Origin: an uncultured Bacilli bacterium
GTDB lineage: Bacteria; Bacillota_I; Bacilli_A; RFN20; DUOF01
DNA length: 64,000 nt
Reading direction: 5' to 3'
Assembly: GCA_934183255.1 (NCBI GenBank)
Contig: CAKPSD010000001.1
Location: 496,001 to 560,000, forward strand
The position numbers and the translations under genes were made by a program. Below the pieces are notes generated by a model. It did no database searches and was not told where the DNA came from. It worked only from the letters and a program-made list of their open reading frames with translations. Positions within the stretch are counted from its first letter, which is position 1, and the number at the start of each line of letters is the position of its first letter. Positions 61,795-64,000 of the stretch are shown here, in pieces.

Positions 61795-61826
61795 AAAAAA
61801 GATTAGTTTTCACTAGTCTTTTTATT
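61795..61826 (-). terminator. Terminator of the PAP2 gene
   Basis: Minus strand AAAAGACTAGT, loop GAAA, ACTAATCTTTT (one mismatch) and Ts; it overlaps the end of the gene. Confidence 0.7.
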
Positions 61827-62471
61827 TTCTAAACGATCAATAATAGTGTAATAAATCATAAGTAATGCACTAGATATAATAACTCCACCTACTATATCAG
61901 TAAACCAATGCACGCCTGATAGAGTTCTACCTATCACCATTAAAATCATAACAAATGATAATGCTATATTAAGATATCTAACAATATTATTTTTAAATAG
62001 TTTGCTATTTATAATAATTGCACTTCCACATACACATAAGGTAATCATTGTATGAGATGAAGGATATGATGCCTCAAGTACACCATCTACTAATATAGGT
62101 CTATAGTTAATTATTACTTTTTCAAATAAAACATACATTAAACCTATTACCACATAAAAGCAACCCAAAACAAGAAGTTCTTTATCTACTTTAAACAAAC
62201 TCTTTCTTTTTACTATCTCTATAATTCCTATTACTGCATATGCTAAAACAATTAACACAAATATATAACCTAAATATTTAGTTAAATTATACCAATGACT
62301 ATTTTCTCCAAAAACTCTAAAAACAGCCTTATTAAGATTAGCAAACCCAACTTTAGAATTATTAGGTCCTACTTCTTTTACATCAACAAATTTAACTAAT
62401 AATGTATACACTATTGCAAACACACTTAAAACAACACTTATTATAATATTTCTTTTCTTATTCACTTTCAT
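61803..62471 (-). CDS. PAP2-family membrane phosphatase
   Basis: A 222-residue membrane protein with six helices. The three PAP2 motifs are present: KVIINYRPIL (about 113-122), YPSSHTM (about 136-142, the PSGH motif with Ser for Gly) and GRTLSGVHWFTDIVGG (about 182-197) with the catalytic His. Relatives dephosphorylate undecaprenyl pyrophosphate (cell wall carrier), phosphatidate or phosphatidylglycerol phosphate. The active site would face outward. Ribosome binding site AGGAGG. Its exact lipid substrate is unknown. Confidence 0.87.
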   Translation of the reverse strand: MKVNKKRNIIISVVLSVFAIVYTLLVKFVDVKEVGPNNSKVGFANLNKAVFRVFGENSHWYNLTKYLGYIFVLIVLAYAVIGIIEIVKRKSLFKVDKELLVLGCFYVVIGLMYVLFEKVIINYRPILVDGVLEASYPSSHTMITLCVCGSAIIINSKLFKNNIVRYLNIALSFVMILMVIGRTLSGVHWFTDIVGGVIISSALLMIYYTIIDRLENKKTSEN

Positions 62472-62813
62472 GTTTTACCTCCTACATGCAGTTTTAATTT
62501 TAGCATAACTCTCATTAAAATCATATACATGTATTATTTTATTTTTAATCGTTTTATACGCACAATAAACACATAAATAAAAAGAAAATATATGTTATTA
62601 TATTAAATAAAGTACCTACAATTTTAAAACAAATCCTATTGCTGCTTTACCATTAATTTTTTAAAACAAAATATGAAAATGCTACTATTATAATATTATA
62701 ATCATCAATAGAAAATGCAACACTTACTTCTCCATCTTGTAAAACTTTATAATAACATAACCACGATATTCTAAATAATATTAAAAATATAATTATTTTT
62801 GCTGTAAGTTCAC
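62472..62813. other. 342-base gap with weak coding remnants
   Basis: No full gene. On the minus strand a frame without a start codon, open from the fucosidase end to a TAA at 62653, reads WLCYYKVLQDGEVSVAFSID and then IIIVAFSYFVLKN. It looks like a relic but matches nothing I know. A 13-base copy of ATAAACACATAAA lies at 62565-62577 (see findings). Confidence 0.4.
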
Positions 62814-63857
62814 TTATTGGATATACTCTATAGTACTCTCTTCATATAATTTTTGAACTTCTTTTAAGATTTCTTCTGCTTTATATGGGATTCTTCCTAA
62901 CCAATCCAACCCCACATTTATCAAATAATTAATTCCAAGTTTCTCTAATTTTATTCTATTTTCAAAAATAGTTTCAGCAGTTTTCCATTCATCATCAATA
63001 GAACTATATCCCCAAGAATTATTTAAAGTACATGCTGACTCATATAAACCATATGGTGATTTTTTAAACCCATATATTTCATTTTCATTAATATCTTCAC
63101 TTATATTTTTGGGAATCGAATCTGGGATTTCATTATCTCCTAATGAAACATAATCGAATTTTCCATTTCCAAGTCTAGAGTTTATTAGACAATTTGGTTG
63201 CAATCTTTTTACTAACTTATACAACTCTTCACTTTGCTCTTTTGTAGAATCTAATGGCATATCAAACCAAGCTAAAAAAACATATCCATAATTAGACATA
63301 ATTTCTTTAACTTGAGGAACAATTTTTTTACTAAATAGTTTACTGTAGTCTTTGTTTTTTCTATCTGGAAAATCCCAATTATTATCCCATGAATCACCAG
63401 CAGAGTATTTAGCATCTACTGTATATCCTCCTCCATCATGCTCTCTCCAATCGATGCATTGAGAATAATAGAAGCCCAATTTCAAGTCATATTTTTTACA
63501 TGAATCCGCTAACTCTTTTATTAGATCTCTTTTACAAGGTGAAGCATCATAACTATTAAAACTATCTGTTTGTGATTTAAAAAGAGCAAAACCTTCATGA
63601 TGCTTTGTAGTAATAACTATATATTTCATGCCACATTCTTTTGCAAAACGACAAATATAATCTGAATCGAAATAAATTGGATTAAAAATTTTTGCTAGTT
63701 TATCCATTTCACTATTAGGTATTTTTTTATTACACTCAATCCATTCAGCATATGCTGGACCTTTTTCTCCCTTGTACATACCTCCTAGCAAGCTATATAA
63801 TCCAAAATGAATCATTAATCCATATTTTGCATTTTTAAATTCTTGAATGTTATCCAT
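62814..63857 (-). CDS. Alpha-L-fucosidase, GH29, catalytic domain only
   Basis: GH29 enzymes release L-fucose from host glycans with a retaining mechanism. The 347-residue protein shows KYGLMIHFGLYSLLGG (about 11-26), the substrate-site YIVITTKHHEGFALF, LKLGFYYSQCIDWRE, and the catalytic nucleophile Asp in FLAWFDMPLD, ending with NYLINVGLDWLGRIPYKAEE. The C-terminal beta-sandwich of longer enzymes is missing and no signal peptide is visible. It is therefore probably cytoplasmic, acting on imported fuco-oligosaccharides. Ribosome binding site GGAGG. Short direct repeats flank the gene. Confidence 0.92.
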   Translation of the reverse strand: MDNIQEFKNAKYGLMIHFGLYSLLGGMYKGEKGPAYAEWIECNKKIPNSEMDKLAKIFNPIYFDSDYICRFAKECGMKYIVITTKHHEGFALFKSQTDSFNSYDASPCKRDLIKELADSCKKYDLKLGFYYSQCIDWREHDGGGYTVDAKYSAGDSWDNNWDFPDRKNKDYSKLFSKKIVPQVKEIMSNYGYVFLAWFDMPLDSTKEQSEELYKLVKRLQPNCLINSRLGNGKFDYVSLGDNEIPDSIPKNISEDINENEIYGFKKSPYGLYESACTLNNSWGYSSIDDEWKTAETIFENRIKLEKLGINYLINVGLDWLGRIPYKAEEILKEVQKLYEESTIEYIQ

Positions 63858-63938
63858 GCCTTATTCCTCCATTTAAAGAACTTATCCATACACATTATAT
63901 ATTTTGTTTATGTATCTGTCCATATAGCATAAAAACTA

Positions 63939-64000
63939 TTAATTCTTAAACAAGGCATAAACACATAAAACAAGAAAATAGTATTGAATACATGCAAATA
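63939..64000 (-). CDS. Possible C-terminal end of a membrane protein at the right edge
   Basis: A minus-strand frame open to the end of the window finishes IQYYFLVLCVYALFKN and a TAA at 63939. The hydrophobic stretch could be a last membrane helix. Only 20 codons are visible, so this may be chance. Confidence 0.25.
   Translation of the reverse strand, partial: FACIQYYFLVLCVYALFKN

Noticed and set aside
1..64000. CRISPR array, prophage or complete insertion sequence
   Set aside because: No regularly spaced repeats, no phage structural or integrase genes and no intact transposase were found; only the IS200 relic at 49.2 kb.

Overview
The window is very AT-rich and carries about 60 real genes, mostly on the minus strand, packed in short operons with strong Shine-Dalgarno sites of the GGAGG / GGTGAT type. 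TGA is used as a stop and TGG as Trp, so the standard bacterial code applies, not the Mollicutes code. The gene set points to an uncultured anaerobic low-GC Firmicute, probably a gut Bacilli lineage near Erysipelotrichia/RF39 (inference). The main signs are a Bacillus-type DnaB/DnaI primosome, several Gram-positive replication and repair genes, pyruvate:ferredoxin oxidoreductase, [FeFe]-hydrogenase, formate-tetrahydrofolate ligase, alanine racemase and an alpha-L-fucosidase.

Layout. 1-3.8 kb: end of a secreted protein, then pfkA-pyk-ROK kinase (lower glycolysis). 3.9-6.0 kb: dnaB-dnaI helicase-loading pair. 6.2-15.3 kb: MntP-like membrane protein, then dnaE-polA-mutM and a leucine-rich-repeat protein. 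15.4-17.6 kb: remnant of a membrane transporter, an S66 peptidase and a SpoU methyltransferase. 17.7-19.1 kb: two cold-shock genes around a PHP-domain gene. 19.2-22.8 kb: two tandem ABC ATPase-permease fusions, one with a truncated C-terminus, behind a hairpin that buries the first gene's ribosome binding site. 22.9-31.2 kb: DUF951 and fhs, then mutS-mutL-miaA-tcdA. 31.3-38.4 kb: DUF2188 protein, proS, a DUF2207-type protein, an rsuA-like gene, lysS, a HAD phosphatase and a hypothetical. 38.4-42.5 kb: nifJ-ppa. 42.7-49.1 kb: sugar transporter, alr, ABC-F, uracil-DNA glycosylase-like, hydrolase and hypotheticals.

49.1-50.3 kb is the most unusual stretch. It holds a decayed IS200-type transposase and a perfect sigma-A promoter (TTGACA-17-TATAAT) that fires antisense to it into a ~60-nt predicted three-way-junction RNA with two identical UUAAGU loops. 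Beside this lie three small, very basic ORFs and a tRNA-Lys gene.

50.8-55.4 kb: a four-gene [FeFe]-hydrogenase operon (thioredoxin-like 2Fe-2S protein, PAS-containing hydrogenase homologue, SpoIIE/PP2C phosphatase, catalytic hydrogenase), organised like the hfs loci of thermophilic clostridia. 56.1-58.7 kb: a nitrate/sulfonate/thiamine-precursor-type ABC importer. 58.9-61.2 kb: a third cold-shock gene, then a DUF1538 membrane protein with two PII-like proteins. 61.3-64 kb: a methyltransferase pseudogene with an internal deletion, a PAP2 phosphatase and a GH29 fucosidase flanked by a short direct repeat.

Metabolically, glycolysis leads to pyruvate. NifJ would convert it to acetyl-CoA and reduced ferredoxin, and the hydrogenase could vent the electrons as H2. 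Fhs feeds formate into the folate pool. No complete phage, intact insertion sequence or CRISPR array was seen. Start sites were moved downstream wherever a good ribosome binding site favoured an internal ATG; this is stated per gene.
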